A DNA stretch of 14,957 bases from Phoronis ovalis (GCA_028565635.1 JAOXYB010029734.1:1-14957), one strand, 5' to 3'. Positions 6,301-12,359 are shown, counted from the stretch's first letter. The notes: generated from the sequence alone by a model not told the origin. Program-made: numbers and translations.

Positions 6301-8997
6301 GGTATTTGTTATTATATTGTTAATAAATATTGCATAAGACAATCAGCAGCAAACCTTTATTCTTCGAATGAAGATCGGGCAGTGTATTACATAATGATAA
6401 TTTTTCACTTGTTTTATTTGTTTCAAAATACTTTTTTGTATTCAAAAGTGATGGGATTCTTGTGACTTGGGGAGGCTTTCAATATCCTGTGTTCAGTTTC
6501 CACAACTTGACACCAGGCGGTTTGCAATAAGCCATAGCAAAACAATTGTTGGTCATGCCCGCATGAAAGATCAAGTATAGGCTTCGGACATAAATAAACA
6601 GGATACAATTTTAATCAGAACTTCAGGCAGAATAGTATAAAAAGATTTATTGTTGAATTGATGAGAAAATCAATTGTGCCTGTATACCTTATATCCTACG
6701 TGTTGAGTCTTGTTAGAAATGCTTGATTAAGTCAGATTACCTATGCGTTTTCATTAAAAATGGAAAAAGGCTTTCGACCTTGAATCAAATAATCGGCGTG
6801 TATATAACATTAAAGTTCCTACTAGTTATAAAATAAGTCCTAAGGTGTTTTATACCGTCAGTATAAACATTTACATTACAGGTTGGCTTAATGCCCTCAT
6901 TTTCTAAAAAAAAGTAATATAATTTCTATGGCAACTGTTTTGGGGAGAATATATTGATAAAAAGTTCATTGTGCCTCCAAATTTCAAAGAAATATCTTGC
7001 ATCCTTCTGTAGATATAGCCAAATCTAGGATAGACTATTTTTCAACTGGAAACACCAGTGTTCTGCTATTGATAGGCAATACTGTGCTTTCAATCTTATA
7101 ATGTGACTGTTCTGTGAGCATTTCTTGGTTTCTATAACTTATATTTCAAAGCTTTCATATATTCTGTGCCTAACAAAGAGTGCTTATGCAGTATTTAAAA
7201 CACAGGTAATTTTTTGACTAAATACAAGAGAATGTGGTATGTAACAATTTTACTGTAACTTTACAATGTATTCTGATTTAGATTTTGGAATAGACTAGAC
7301 ATCTTGGAATTTCAACTTTTGAATAGTACCATTATTGATTAATAATTTGTAAAAAGGTCTTTTTATAATAAAAACCTGCCACATGAAAAGCATGGTATTT
7401 TACAGATAGTTGATGTGGATAGTGGAAAGGTGCTGCCACCTGGTGAACTTGGTGAATTATGCGTCAAGGGTCCTCAAGTTATGAAAGGATATCTCAATAA
7501 TCCCGAAGCTACAAACAACACAATTGATGAAGATGGTTGGCTCCGAACAGGTTAACAGTATTTCTATTATAAATCTTTTACAAAACTGTCAAAATTCAGC
7601 ATTTAAATGGATCACTAATTTCTCAATTACAGAGAATCGTATTACATATTCATATATTTTACAACTTTTCCAATATTGATTGTAAATAAGTTAAAACATC
7701 AGCATTAACAGTTTTAACTTTTTTATATTTTTCTTACAGGTGACATTGCTGTATATGATGAAGAAGGATTTTTTACAATTAAAGATCGTTTAAAAGAGCT
7801 CATTAAATACAAAGGATTCCAGGTAAATAATGTTAATTTTTTTACATGATTTTGTGATGTTTTAATTTCTTTATTTTCTTATAGGCAACCAATTTAATAG
7901 CAGATATATCCTAATTGCTCACAAGTAAATTTGCTAGTTTTTCATGAAAAATCTGATGAATTTGAATAAAAGAAAACTTAAAAGAAATTAAGGTAGTGAA
8001 TATCATGTTCGGCACAATTTATTCATACTTTACACTTAAAATTAAAATTTAGCTATTTAAATGAAAAAGATGTACACATAAAAGTATATCTATACTGCTA
8101 AATGAACATAGAGAAGATTTTTCATGTTTTGCTGATCAGCAACACAAATTTGCTGGCATTTTTTTACGTACATCATCCTTCATGCATAGGTAGCTCCAGC
8201 AGAACTTGAAGGAATCTTGCTGTCTCACTCTGACGTTCAGGATGCTGCTGTGATTGGTATTCCAGATGAAGAAGCTGGTGAGCTACCTCGGGCATATGTG
8301 GTGCAAAAAAAAGACAAAACTACTACACAAGCTGAAATTGCAGAATTTATCAATGGTATGTTTTAAGCCTTTGAACTACTGGAAATGATTGAAATTTACC
8401 ATGCTCATGTATATACATAATTTGACAGCATCCAAAAGAACTGCACATTTACAATTTCTATGCCCAATTCTCACATAGTGAATGGGCACATATGTATGTA
8501 TGTACATACGTACGCACGCACACACATACATACATATACTTATAGCACTATTTCTGTCCATGGGCCCTCAAATACTATATTGTATTATTAGAAATTTACT
8601 ATAAAAAGCACTAAAGAGAATACTATGTAAACACAAAACAAATCCTGGCTTTTAATTTTGTTTTCGCTGTATTGTATAATGTTTGCAAAAACTCCACATA
8701 ATGCCGAAGCAGTACAAATGTATATTTCCTTCTAAAGGTTAAGTTAGGAAATGCAAGATAATACTTGTGTGTGTAAATATATAATTTGATGTTTCTAATT
8801 CACGGTATAGAATTTTGTTTCTTTGCTGGTTCACAATCATAAAAATGAATTTTTTTTATTGTTCTTTTTTTGCAGCCAAAGTTGCACCTTCTAAAAAAAT
8901 CCGTGCAGGTGTCATTTTTGTGGATGAAATTCCAAAAACAGCAAGTGGAAAGATCCTCCGGCGAGTTTTAAAACAAGAGGCTTTGAAAAACTTGTAG
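175..8997 (+). CDS. Acyl-CoA synthetase, 4-coumarate:CoA ligase-like / luciferin 4-monooxygenase-like (5'-partial, spliced)
   Basis: Joining 175-382, 700-806, 1223-1425, 2809-2998, 3193-3364, one of 3698-3798 or 6201-6301, 7406-7550, 7740-7822, 8190-8355 and 8876-8997 gives 1497 nt: 498 codons plus stop, with every phase matching and GT-AG at every junction. The product belongs to the ANL superfamily, which adenylates a carboxylate with ATP and then forms the CoA thioester. Visible motifs (partial numbering from residue 1 at 175) are [10 protein letters not shown] (148-157, phosphate-binding loop), LPFFHIYG (195-202), YGLTE (295-299), GWLRTGD ending at Asp377, the hinge region [14 protein letters not shown] (390-403) and PKTASGK with catalytic Lys484. 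Family members run about 540-550 residues, so about 50 N-terminal residues are missing, probably upstream of the window. Substrate cannot be told from sequence: phenylpropanoid-like, medium-chain fatty acyl and luciferin-type acids are all possible. The C-terminus is KNL rather than the peroxisomal SKL common in relatives. Confidence 0.93.
383..699 (+). other. Intron 1
   Basis: A 317-bp AT-rich GT-AG intron between exons 1 and 2. I see no gene, repeat array or strong structure in it. Confidence 0.85.
700..806 (+). CDS. Exon 2 of the acyl-CoA synthetase
   Basis: The acceptor is GCTGTTTTAG and the donor AAG|GTATGC. It receives one nucleotide from exon 1 (g|at = Asp70) and ends in phase 0, encoding residues 70-105. 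The segment begins [17 protein letters not shown]. This is the expected continuation of NPLYT in the family, where 'EL..QL..S.A..I.T' precedes the nucleotide-binding part of the N-terminal domain. Confidence 0.92.
807..1222 (+). other. Intron 2
   Basis: A 416-bp GT-AG intron. Exon 2's frame runs on open into it for about 60 codons after the donor. The added residues have no family similarity, and the consensus splice pair plus the resumed domain at 1223 show it is intronic. Confidence 0.85.
1223..1425 (+). CDS. Exon 3: phosphate-binding loop exon of the acyl-CoA synthetase
   Basis: The acceptor is ATACTTCCAG and the donor GC|GTAAGT, a near-perfect consensus. The exon is phase 0 in and phase 2 out and encodes residues 106-172 plus two bases of Ala173. 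It carries the signature [15 protein letters not shown] (148-162), the Ser/Thr/Gly-rich loop that contacts ATP phosphates, with Lys156. The preceding 'DLIALPY' is the usual beta-strand entering this loop. Confidence 0.96.
1426..2808 (+). other. Intron 3, with embedded minisatellite
   Basis: A 1383-bp GT-AG intron. Apart from the tandem repeat near 1582-1874 it is AT-rich unique-looking sequence. The frame open at 2643-2831 runs into exon 4 in the wrong phase and is not coding. Confidence 0.85.
1582..1874 (+). repeat. 20-bp minisatellite (GTATTTTTATTTATTCCGCT type)
   Basis: About 14 imperfect head-to-tail copies of a roughly 20-bp unit, TGTATTTTTATTTATTCCGC, with substitutions in the TATTTTTA part and several shortened units (for example near 1670-1685 and 1708-1720). 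Toward the 3' end, variant units containing GAATTATTCC interleave. The period is not a multiple of three and the frames it opens in + orientation (Tyr/Phe/Ile-rich peptides) are artefacts. Confidence 0.9.
2809..2998 (+). CDS. Exon 4: LPFFHIYG exon of the acyl-CoA synthetase
   Basis: The acceptor is CATATTACAG and the donor AAG|GTAAGT. Exon 3 supplies 'gc' and this exon the final 'c' of Ala173. It ends in phase 0 and covers residues 173-236. It contains LPFFHIYG (195-202), the aromatic/His motif near the carboxylate pocket, and then [13 protein letters not shown], typical of the family. The frame open upstream of 2809 ends in a TAG within the exon and is not the coding frame. Confidence 0.94.
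2999..3192 (+). other. Intron 4
   Basis: A 194-bp GT-AG intron with a consensus GTAAGT donor. No internal features seen. Confidence 0.88.
3193..3364 (+). CDS. Exon 5 of the acyl-CoA synthetase
   Basis: The acceptor is CTTGTTTTAG and the donor CAAG|GTATAT. The exon is phase 0 in and phase 1 out and encodes residues 237-293. It contains [14 protein letters not shown] and [10 protein letters not shown], the family's 'V.PI...L...P.V' and 'TGAAP' stretches. Cys274 and Asp275 follow TGAAS where Pro-Leu is more common. It ends RQ plus the first base of residue 294. That base pairs with either version of exon 6 to give Gly (6a) or Ala (6b). Confidence 0.94.
3365..3697 (+). other. Intron 5 (upstream of exon 6a)
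   Basis: A 333-bp GT-AG intron. If exon 6b is chosen instead of 6a, the intron would extend from 3365 to 6200. The minus-strand frame across 3520-3825 is a shadow overlapping exon 6a. Confidence 0.8.
3698..3798 (+). CDS. Exon 6a: first version of the YGLTE pocket exon
   Basis: The acceptor is TTAACATTGTAG and the donor AAG|GTAAAT. It is 101 nt, phase 1 in and phase 0 out. With the g from exon 5 it encodes Gly294 followed by [16 protein letters not shown] and then IGTIGHP..., ending EAK. This is the canonical '(Q)GYGLTE' form, containing the YGxTE motif that binds the adenine and acyl moiety. A homologous 101-nt exon of identical phase lies 2.4 kb downstream, so the two look like alternatives. 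Of 33 full codons, 20 residues agree between the versions. Confidence 0.93.
4577..4621. repeat. Left terminal inverted repeat of the MITE
   Basis: Runs from ATAGACTATTTG to CAGACCC and pairs imperfectly with the right TIR at 4906-4947. Confidence 0.82.
4906..4947. repeat. Right terminal inverted repeat of the MITE
   Basis: GGGTCAGACTGTAGCGCC and the following bases to AATAGTCTAT are the reverse complement of the left TIR with a few mismatches. TA follows immediately. Confidence 0.82.
5302..5388 (+). pseudogene. Decayed third copy of exon 6 (pseudo-exon)
   Basis: After an intact-looking acceptor (TTTTTGTTACAG), the first 24 nt are identical to exon 6b and encode YGLTETS. The last 42 nt before a GGT donor-like site also align well with exon 6b. 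The copy is 87 nt instead of 101, so about 14 nt has been lost in the middle. This shifts the frame, and read in the exon-5 phase it reaches TAA at 5385-5387. It cannot replace 6a or 6b in a full-length product. It is closer to 6b than to 6a, so it probably arose from the 6b lineage. Confidence 0.85.
6201..6301 (+). CDS. Exon 6b: second, alternative version of the YGLTE pocket exon
   Basis: The acceptor is AATTTTATTGTAG and the donor AAG|GTATTT. It is exactly 101 nt with the same phases as exon 6a, so it joins exon 5 to exon 7 in frame. It encodes Ala294 (instead of Gly), then [16 protein letters not shown] and, further on, [14 protein letters not shown]. The frame is open and the motif intact, so the copy appears to be under selection, unlike the neighbour at 5302-5388. 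Using both 6a and 6b would break the frame, which implies mutually exclusive use. That this exon is actually expressed is an inference. Confidence 0.85.
6302..7405 (+). other. Intron between exon 6b and exon 7
   Basis: A 1104-bp GT-AG intron. The stretch at about 6430-6610 is richer in GC than its surroundings and may be part of a dispersed repeat, but I see no terminal repeats or protein similarity. The remainder is AT-rich and featureless. Confidence 0.75.
7406..7550 (+). CDS. Exon 7 of the acyl-CoA synthetase
   Basis: The acceptor is GTATTTTACAG and the donor ACAG|GTTAAC (weak at +4/+5). It is phase 0 in and phase 1 out, encoding residues 328-375 plus the first base of Gly376. It starts [20 protein letters not shown] and continues through [16 protein letters not shown] to DGWLRTG. 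These match the family's 'G.L.PGE.GEL...GP..M.GY..N...T' and GW..TGD blocks. Confidence 0.95.
7551..7739 (+). other. Intron 7
   Basis: A 189-bp GT-AG intron with a strong pyrimidine tract (TTTTTCTTACAG) and a weak GTTAAC donor. Confidence 0.88.
7740..7822 (+). CDS. Exon 8: hinge exon of the acyl-CoA synthetase
   Basis: The acceptor is TTTTTCTTACAG and the donor CAG|GTAAAT. It encodes the end of Gly376 to Gln403 and includes Asp377 of the TGD motif, which binds the ribose hydroxyls. [14 protein letters not shown] follows, in which Asp391 and Arg392 match the family's hinge aspartate and ribose-contacting arginine around which the C-terminal domain rotates between half-reactions. Confidence 0.95.
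7823..8189 (+). other. Intron 8
   Basis: A 367-bp GT-AG, AT-rich intron. No other feature seen. Confidence 0.88.
8190..8355 (+). CDS. Exon 9 of the acyl-CoA synthetase C-terminal domain
   Basis: The acceptor is CTTCATGCATAG and the donor ATG|GTATGT. It is phase 0 in and phase 1 out, encoding residues 404-458 plus the first base of Ala459. [38 protein letters not shown] and the AEIAEFIN helix are typical of the family's C-terminal domain directly after KYKGFQ. Confidence 0.95.
8356..8875 (+). other. Intron 9, with a hairpin-forming microsatellite
   Basis: A 520-bp GT-AG intron that holds the inverted ATGT/ACAT microsatellite at 8490-8537. Nothing else is recognisable. Confidence 0.85.
8490..8537. 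repeat. Inverted microsatellite hairpin
   Basis: ATATGTATGTATGT (8490-8503) and ACATACATACATAT (8524-8537) are exact reverse complements. They are separated by 20 nt rich in ACGC and ACAC, so the transcript could fold into a 14-bp stem. Confidence 0.85.
8876..8997 (+). CDS. Terminal coding exon 10 with catalytic lysine and stop
   Basis: The acceptor is TTCTTTTTTTGCAG. It completes Ala459 (g|cc) and encodes residues 460-498 with TAG at 8995-8997. It contains [18 protein letters not shown], in which Lys484 is the lysine needed for adenylation. The protein ends ...EALKNL. KNL resembles but does not match the SKL-type peroxisomal signal, because Lys at -3 and Asn at -2 are both unfavourable. Confidence 0.96.
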
Positions 8998-9520
8998 TTT
9001 TAATTTATTAATAGACTTTTATTTAAAGAACCGATCAAAAGTTTTTATATAGTTATAATGTAACCGTGCATGGCATTAAAATTGTTAATAGTAGTTTTTG
9101 AACAATTAATTTTCTATTGGATAATGTATTTTATAATATTCTTTTTGATTTTGTATATCTGTATTGAGGTGATGGTTATACTGTTTCTTATGTTGTTTAT
9201 GACATTGTAATAGCAAATTATACATCCTGGCAGTGTAATTTGTTGCTCTTTTTAAATCATGGTTTGTGTCGATCTTACTTTATTGATTTAATTAGTATTA
9301 TAAATTGTGCTATTAATATTAAAATCATTTGTGGTCATGGTAAATAGTGGAAATTATGAACTTATATAATGCAATTACATTTACTTTGAAATCAAAGCAG
9401 GAACTGTCTTGTTTATACATCTTGTTAAGTATGCGTAAATATTAGACTTTTATTAAGTTACTATTTTCTTTATGGGAGATCTGAAAGCATTTTTTAATAT
9501 TAAATTTTGGTACATGTATA
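8998..9520 (+). other. 3' UTR and downstream flank of the acyl-CoA synthetase gene
   Basis: AT-rich non-coding sequence after the stop codon. No AATAAA is present near the stop. Two ATTAAA variants occur at 9075-9080 and 9318-9323, the second followed by a GT-rich stretch (TTTGTGGTCATGG), so either could end the mRNA. Confidence 0.55.
9318..9323 (+). terminator. Candidate polyadenylation signal (ATTAAA)
   Basis: An ATTAAA hexamer about 320 nt after the stop codon, with a GT-rich element within 20 nt downstream. An alternative ATTAAA lies at 9075-9080. Hexamers of this kind are common by chance in AT-rich DNA. Confidence 0.3.
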
Positions 9521-9634
9521 AAGAGTACCGTGACTTATCATGCATATCTAATACATGCAACTCTGAGGCATGCAGCAAACTACTGTGTACATATACAAAT
9601 ATGTACTGTACTGGGCGATTTTTAGGTATATTTG

Positions 9635-9700
9635 AGGGGGTAGGGGGTACGGGGTACAATCTTAAAAATCGGCAATGCTCGCTGCTCGCACTCATGCTTA
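9635..9700 (+). other. G-rich patch and start of the CpG-rich zone
   Basis: GAGGGGGTAGGGGGTACGGGG near 9635-9655 has three long G runs. It is followed by CGGCAATGCTCGCTGCTCGCACT. A related block, GACAATGTTTGCTGCTCGCACT, recurs at about 9796-9817. This is an abrupt compositional change from the flanking AT-rich DNA. Confidence 0.5.
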
Positions 9701-9779
9701 TCATTAAGAAGAAAAATTGACAACCAAAAAAAAAAAGGTTAAAACAAAATAATACACTAAATTAAAAAAATATGCTAAA

Positions 9780-9950
9780 TAATGTTCGCCGAAAGACAAT
9801 GTTTGCTGCTCGCACTTAACAGACTAAATGCTAAAAATCGAGTACTATTTTCGCACGATAGAGGTTATATATAAACAGGAAGTAATTGTACTCGCGCTAA
9901 ATCTCGTCAACGAGAAGTACTGAACAACGGTCGTTCTGCAAAAAAACTAA
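9780..9950 (+). promoter_or_regulatory. Candidate promoter: CpG-rich patch with TATA-like box
   Basis: About a dozen CpG dinucleotides fall in roughly 150 bp, whereas CpG is rare in most of the window. A TATA-like sequence TATATATAAA lies at about 9866-9874. Initiation would then fall near 9895-9905, in the CTCGCGCTAAATCTCGTC stretch. A strong splice donor follows at 10029. The position just upstream of the candidate gene at 10023 makes a + strand promoter likely, but no transcript evidence is available. Confidence 0.45.
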
Positions 9951-10028
9951 AAGCACTTGTTATTTCTTAGCTTATCTGCAGCAATTAGCTACATATAGAA
10001 CAACCTGGTGATTCACTGTCCCATGCAG
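9900..10028 (+). CDS. Candidate first exon of an unrecognised gene (mostly 5' UTR; ATGCAG before donor)
   Basis: The donor CAG|GTAAGA at 10029 is a near-perfect consensus. The last six bases, ATGCAG (10023-10028), give Met-Gln in the same phase as the open exon at 10113. The in-frame codon run upstream meets TAG just before 'aacaacctggtg', so this ATG is the first available start after an in-frame stop. The 5' boundary is only an estimate from the TATA-like box. Translation would begin at 10023, and bases before that would be 5' UTR. Confidence 0.4.
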
Positions 10029-10112
10029 GTAAGAAAGATTAGCTGAAAAAGTAGTCTTTCATTTAAACTTTTGTGCTAATTGAATGTAGTTCCTGTGTTT
10101 CTATATCTACAG

Positions 10113-10314
10113 TGCAGTGCAGTAATGCCAATGGGGTTTAATATTGGCAATGATATTGCTGCCACTTCGTTTTACAGACATTACGGAGAAAGAAATTGTG
10201 TGTTACCAAATTACAAAGTAGCAGATAGTTCTGGTAGTCATTTAGTATTATTTTCCTATATTATGATGACCATCTTTACCCGTAATTTGCCCATGTTACC
10301 TGGCTGTATAGATG
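10113..10314 (+). CDS. Candidate second exon of an unrecognised gene (67 codons)
   Basis: The acceptor is TTCTATATCTACAG and the donor GATG|GTATGT, both close to consensus. The 202-nt exon is open in the phase set by ATGCAG at 10023. It encodes a segment containing GFNIGNDIAATSFYRHYGER, then SSGSHLVLFSYIMMTIFT (a possible membrane stretch), ending LPMLPGCID plus one base. The amino-acid mix is balanced, unlike translations of the surrounding AT-rich DNA. Without the donor, the frame stops at 10344-10346. I recognise no family. The intron before it would be 84 bp. Confidence 0.42.
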
Positions 10315-10785
10315 GTATGTTTATATTCATATGTACACTAGAGTAAGGGAAAGGCACCTTCAACAGGTTGATTATGGCTATGCTAGCGATATGGTTGTGA
10401 CGGTAGTATAAATATAATGTGAAGTATCAAACAAATGTAAAAGAGCACGGATAAAATGTTAAGCTTAAAACATTTTAGCACGAAGTCAGCTTGTCAAGAA
10501 GATATGCTCTGTTAATATGTACAACAATATTTGACATTTGTGATTTTGTAGATCATTCAATCACGCCGCATTGTTTTGATAATATTTAACAAACTAGCTA
10601 TGACACTCTGCCAAACTTATTTAGTGCGGGTGACAAATTGAATTGGTTCTCGTTTGTGGTTGTGCTATTGATTAAACTGTAAGGGAAATCTTTACATCAC
10701 AGCTACATGACCATTGATAGGACACTTCTACATTTACAAGACGATATAGTTTTACCATGACATGTATCAATTCGAAGTAGCTTTG
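10315..10785. other. Non-coding stretch after the 10113 exon
   Basis: Intronic if the unrecognised + strand gene is real. No repeat, RNA gene or convincing exon seen. Confidence 0.5.
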
Positions 10786-10902
10786 TTAACCACAGGTCAT
10801 TTCAGCCATATTTTCTTCCACAAACATTCTGTCTGAATCATTTTCTGTCATAACGGTGGCAGTTCCAAACTCTATCCATTCAGACTTGTGGACCTCCATA
10901 AT
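10786..10902 (-). CDS. Weak candidate minus-strand terminal exon (38 codons plus stop)
   Basis: On the minus strand, the acceptor-like TTTTCGTTTTTCAAG precedes a 117-nt frame. The frame begins IMEVHKSEWIEFGTATVMTE, continues with an acidic stretch rich in Glu/Met (DSDRMFVEENMAEM) and stops at 10788-10786. The composition is unlike translated AT-rich intergenic DNA, which is why I list it. No domain is recognised, and a short chance frame is possible. Confidence 0.22.
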   Translation of the reverse strand: MMEVHKSEWIEFGTATVMTENDSDRMFVEENMAEMTCG

Positions 10903-10987
10903 CTTGAAAAACGAAAACCTTAAATTTGTTCATATGTTTAATCTTATACTTATCTGTGCACAATATTTCCTTGCAATTGATTTATAG

Positions 10988-11072
10988 GTTCTACCGCAAA
11001 AAGTTATGAAAATTTTGTCTTAGGAGATTACCAATTTTTGAAGACCGTCCCTATTAGAAATTCAAATATACG
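10988..11072 (+). CDS. Weak candidate third exon of the unrecognised gene
   Basis: The acceptor is GATTTATAG (weak pyrimidine tract) and the donor CG|GTAATT. In the phase left by the exon ending at 10314 it completes Gly (g|gt) and stays open for 28 codons, containing TAKSYENFVLGDYQFLKTV. The length is short enough that an open frame could be chance. It is kept because the phase fits and the frame can be closed by the exon at 12308. Confidence 0.18.
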
Positions 11073-11093
11073 GTAATTGGAATAAGGATGGTC
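11043..11093. repeat. Imperfect inverted repeat
   Basis: GACCGTCCCTATT (11043-11055) and AATAAGGATGGTC (11081-11093) are reverse complements at 10 of 13 positions, with extra pairing inside through AATT. It could be the relic of a small palindromic repeat. It overlaps the weak exon at 10988-11072 and argues slightly against that exon. Confidence 0.45.
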
Positions 11094-11566
11094 ACAAGTT
11101 TAACACTGCATATTAAAATGTAAATATCTGCGTACTCATAGAAAGCCATCACTGCTTTCTGAAGTGAAATTTTCGATCGCTTTTATTATCATATTCTAAT
11201 TTACCAGAACTGTATGCGAACCACGGATCAGAAGTTCTCTGGTTTTTTTTTACTCTGAGTACTTTTATCCAATTTTTTATGCGAAATATTTGTGTGGTAA
11301 ATTGAGGTAGTCAAGTTATTATATGAAATTGAAACTTGCAACAGAACTGGACTGTCAAACAAAGGCTGGTATGTAACACGTGATAACAGAAACGTGTGAG
11401 AAGACTTTTGGGGTGGCAAATGTGTGAATAAATTGGGAAATATTTTGGAGGGGAAACATAGCTAACAACGTATTCCTTGCTTTCTTATAATTATCAAAAA
11501 GTCTGTGTGTTTTGAGAAATCGGCGATTTTCTGTGGAACATGCTTCAAAAGAAATTGGAACGTGTA

Positions 11567-11603
11567 ATAAGACAAAAAAGATCAATGCTCTTTTTTGTCT
11601 TAT
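11567..11603. repeat. Perfect 15-bp stem-loop
   Basis: ATAAGACAAAAAAGA (11567-11581) and TCTTTTTTGTCTTAT (11589-11603) are exact reverse complements around the 7-nt loop TCAATGC. The right arm also begins a direct repeat, so the hairpin and the duplication share sequence. Confidence 0.85.
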
Positions 11604-11686
11604 AATACATTCTAATTTACCAGGAAACCGTTTCATCAATGCTCTTTTTTGTCTTTTTTGTCTAATTTACCAGGAAACTGTTTCAT
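11581..11686 (+). repeat. Tandem direct repeat, about 54-bp period
   Basis: ATCAATGCTCTTTTTTGTCT starts at 11581 and again at 11635. Each copy continues to TCTAATTTACCAGGAAAC, then CGTTTCATC or TGTTTCATG. The copies differ by small indels between the T-rich block and TCTAATTTACC. A partial third occurrence of ATTCTAATTTACCAG lies at about 11194-11207. Confidence 0.8.
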
Positions 11687-12263
11687 GCTGCATGCACATT
11701 TTCTAGATAATTTGTGTCTGTCTTTGTATTAACAGATGCTAGTTTTAATTTAATGAAGTTGGGTGCATTTTTAGTTAAGGCACATTAACAAGTCCTGATT
11801 TCTGTAATAAATACATCTTCAAAACAAATTGTGTTTTCTGAAAAAATACTGTTCAAAAAGCCAATTAGTATATAAAAATAGTTACTTTGTATGAAATTAT
11901 AGATGGTTGCAAAATTTATTTTTATAGCTTGAAACCTAGCTGTTATTAAAATTGCAGCTACTTACTTCAGATTCCTGATAAATCGTTGTTCATGCATTCA
12001 TCAATTAGTTTTCTTGAGAATAAAGTAAACTTAAACAGTCTGTTCACAGCTGTGTGAAGCACTCTACAATTTTTTGTCTCAGAATCACATCAAGAAGAAA
12101 CTACAATAATAACTTGTTAATTACTGTAGATATTCTAAATGCATGTGCAGATTAACATTTGGGAAACAAGCGTTCAGTAATTTCTGTGAAAGTGAATACT
12201 TACCATGAATATGAATTAATATCATTAAAACTGGATTGATTTCTTCTTATTAACTAAGTTCAC

Positions 12264-12310
12264 CTGTCTAATCTTTTCATGCATGGATGTCCCAGTCTTC
12301 CTCCTAGGTA
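12264..12310 (-). CDS. Weak candidate minus-strand internal exon
   Basis: On the minus strand, the acceptor TTGCACTTGTAG and the donor CAG|GTGAAC bound 47 nt that read PRRKTGTSMHEKIRQ in the phase that continues into the open segment at 10902-10786. The joined frame looks protein-like but resembles no family I know. It conflicts with the + strand exon candidate at 12308. Confidence 0.18.
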
Positions 12311-12359
12311 CTACAAGTGCAAGCCAAGCATACATTCAACAGAAATTTTAACAACTTAG
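12308..12359 (+). CDS. Weak candidate terminal exon of the unrecognised gene
   Basis: The acceptor CCCAGTCTTCCTCCTAG is the best pyrimidine tract in this part of the window. In the phase left by 10988-11072 it reads Arg then YYKCKPSIHSTEILTT and stops at TAG 12357-12359. The four exons together would encode 114 residues. An AATAAA at 12661-12666 could serve as polyadenylation signal. The minus strand also has a candidate exon over the same bases, and at most one of them is likely real. Confidence 0.15.

Larger units (their letters stand above)
11104..12263. other. Largely featureless AT-rich stretch
   Basis: Apart from the hairpin and tandem repeat at 11567-11686 I see no gene or RNA here. 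The short frames on both strands around 11228-11706 derive from the T-rich and A-rich repeat blocks. Confidence 0.55.

Noticed and set aside
6151-6608. Minus-strand frames over exon 6b and in the following intron, considered as a nested gene or transposon fragment.
   Set aside because: The first is a shadow of exon 6b. The second (6423-6608) has no recognisable motif, splice context or terminal repeats, although its composition is slightly unusual.
7028-7042. GATAGACTATTTTTC resembling the end of the MITE at 4577.
   Set aside because: Only about ten bases match the TIR and no partner end was found nearby, so it is probably chance.
9453-9720. Overlapping frames of about 80 codons on both strands.
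   Set aside because: Both are low-information translations over the G-rich/CpG patch with no splice or family support.
11355-11706. Frames on both strands around the hairpin and direct repeat.
   Set aside because: They arise from the T-rich and A-rich repeat blocks. The duplicated peptide INALFCL simply reflects the 54-bp duplication.
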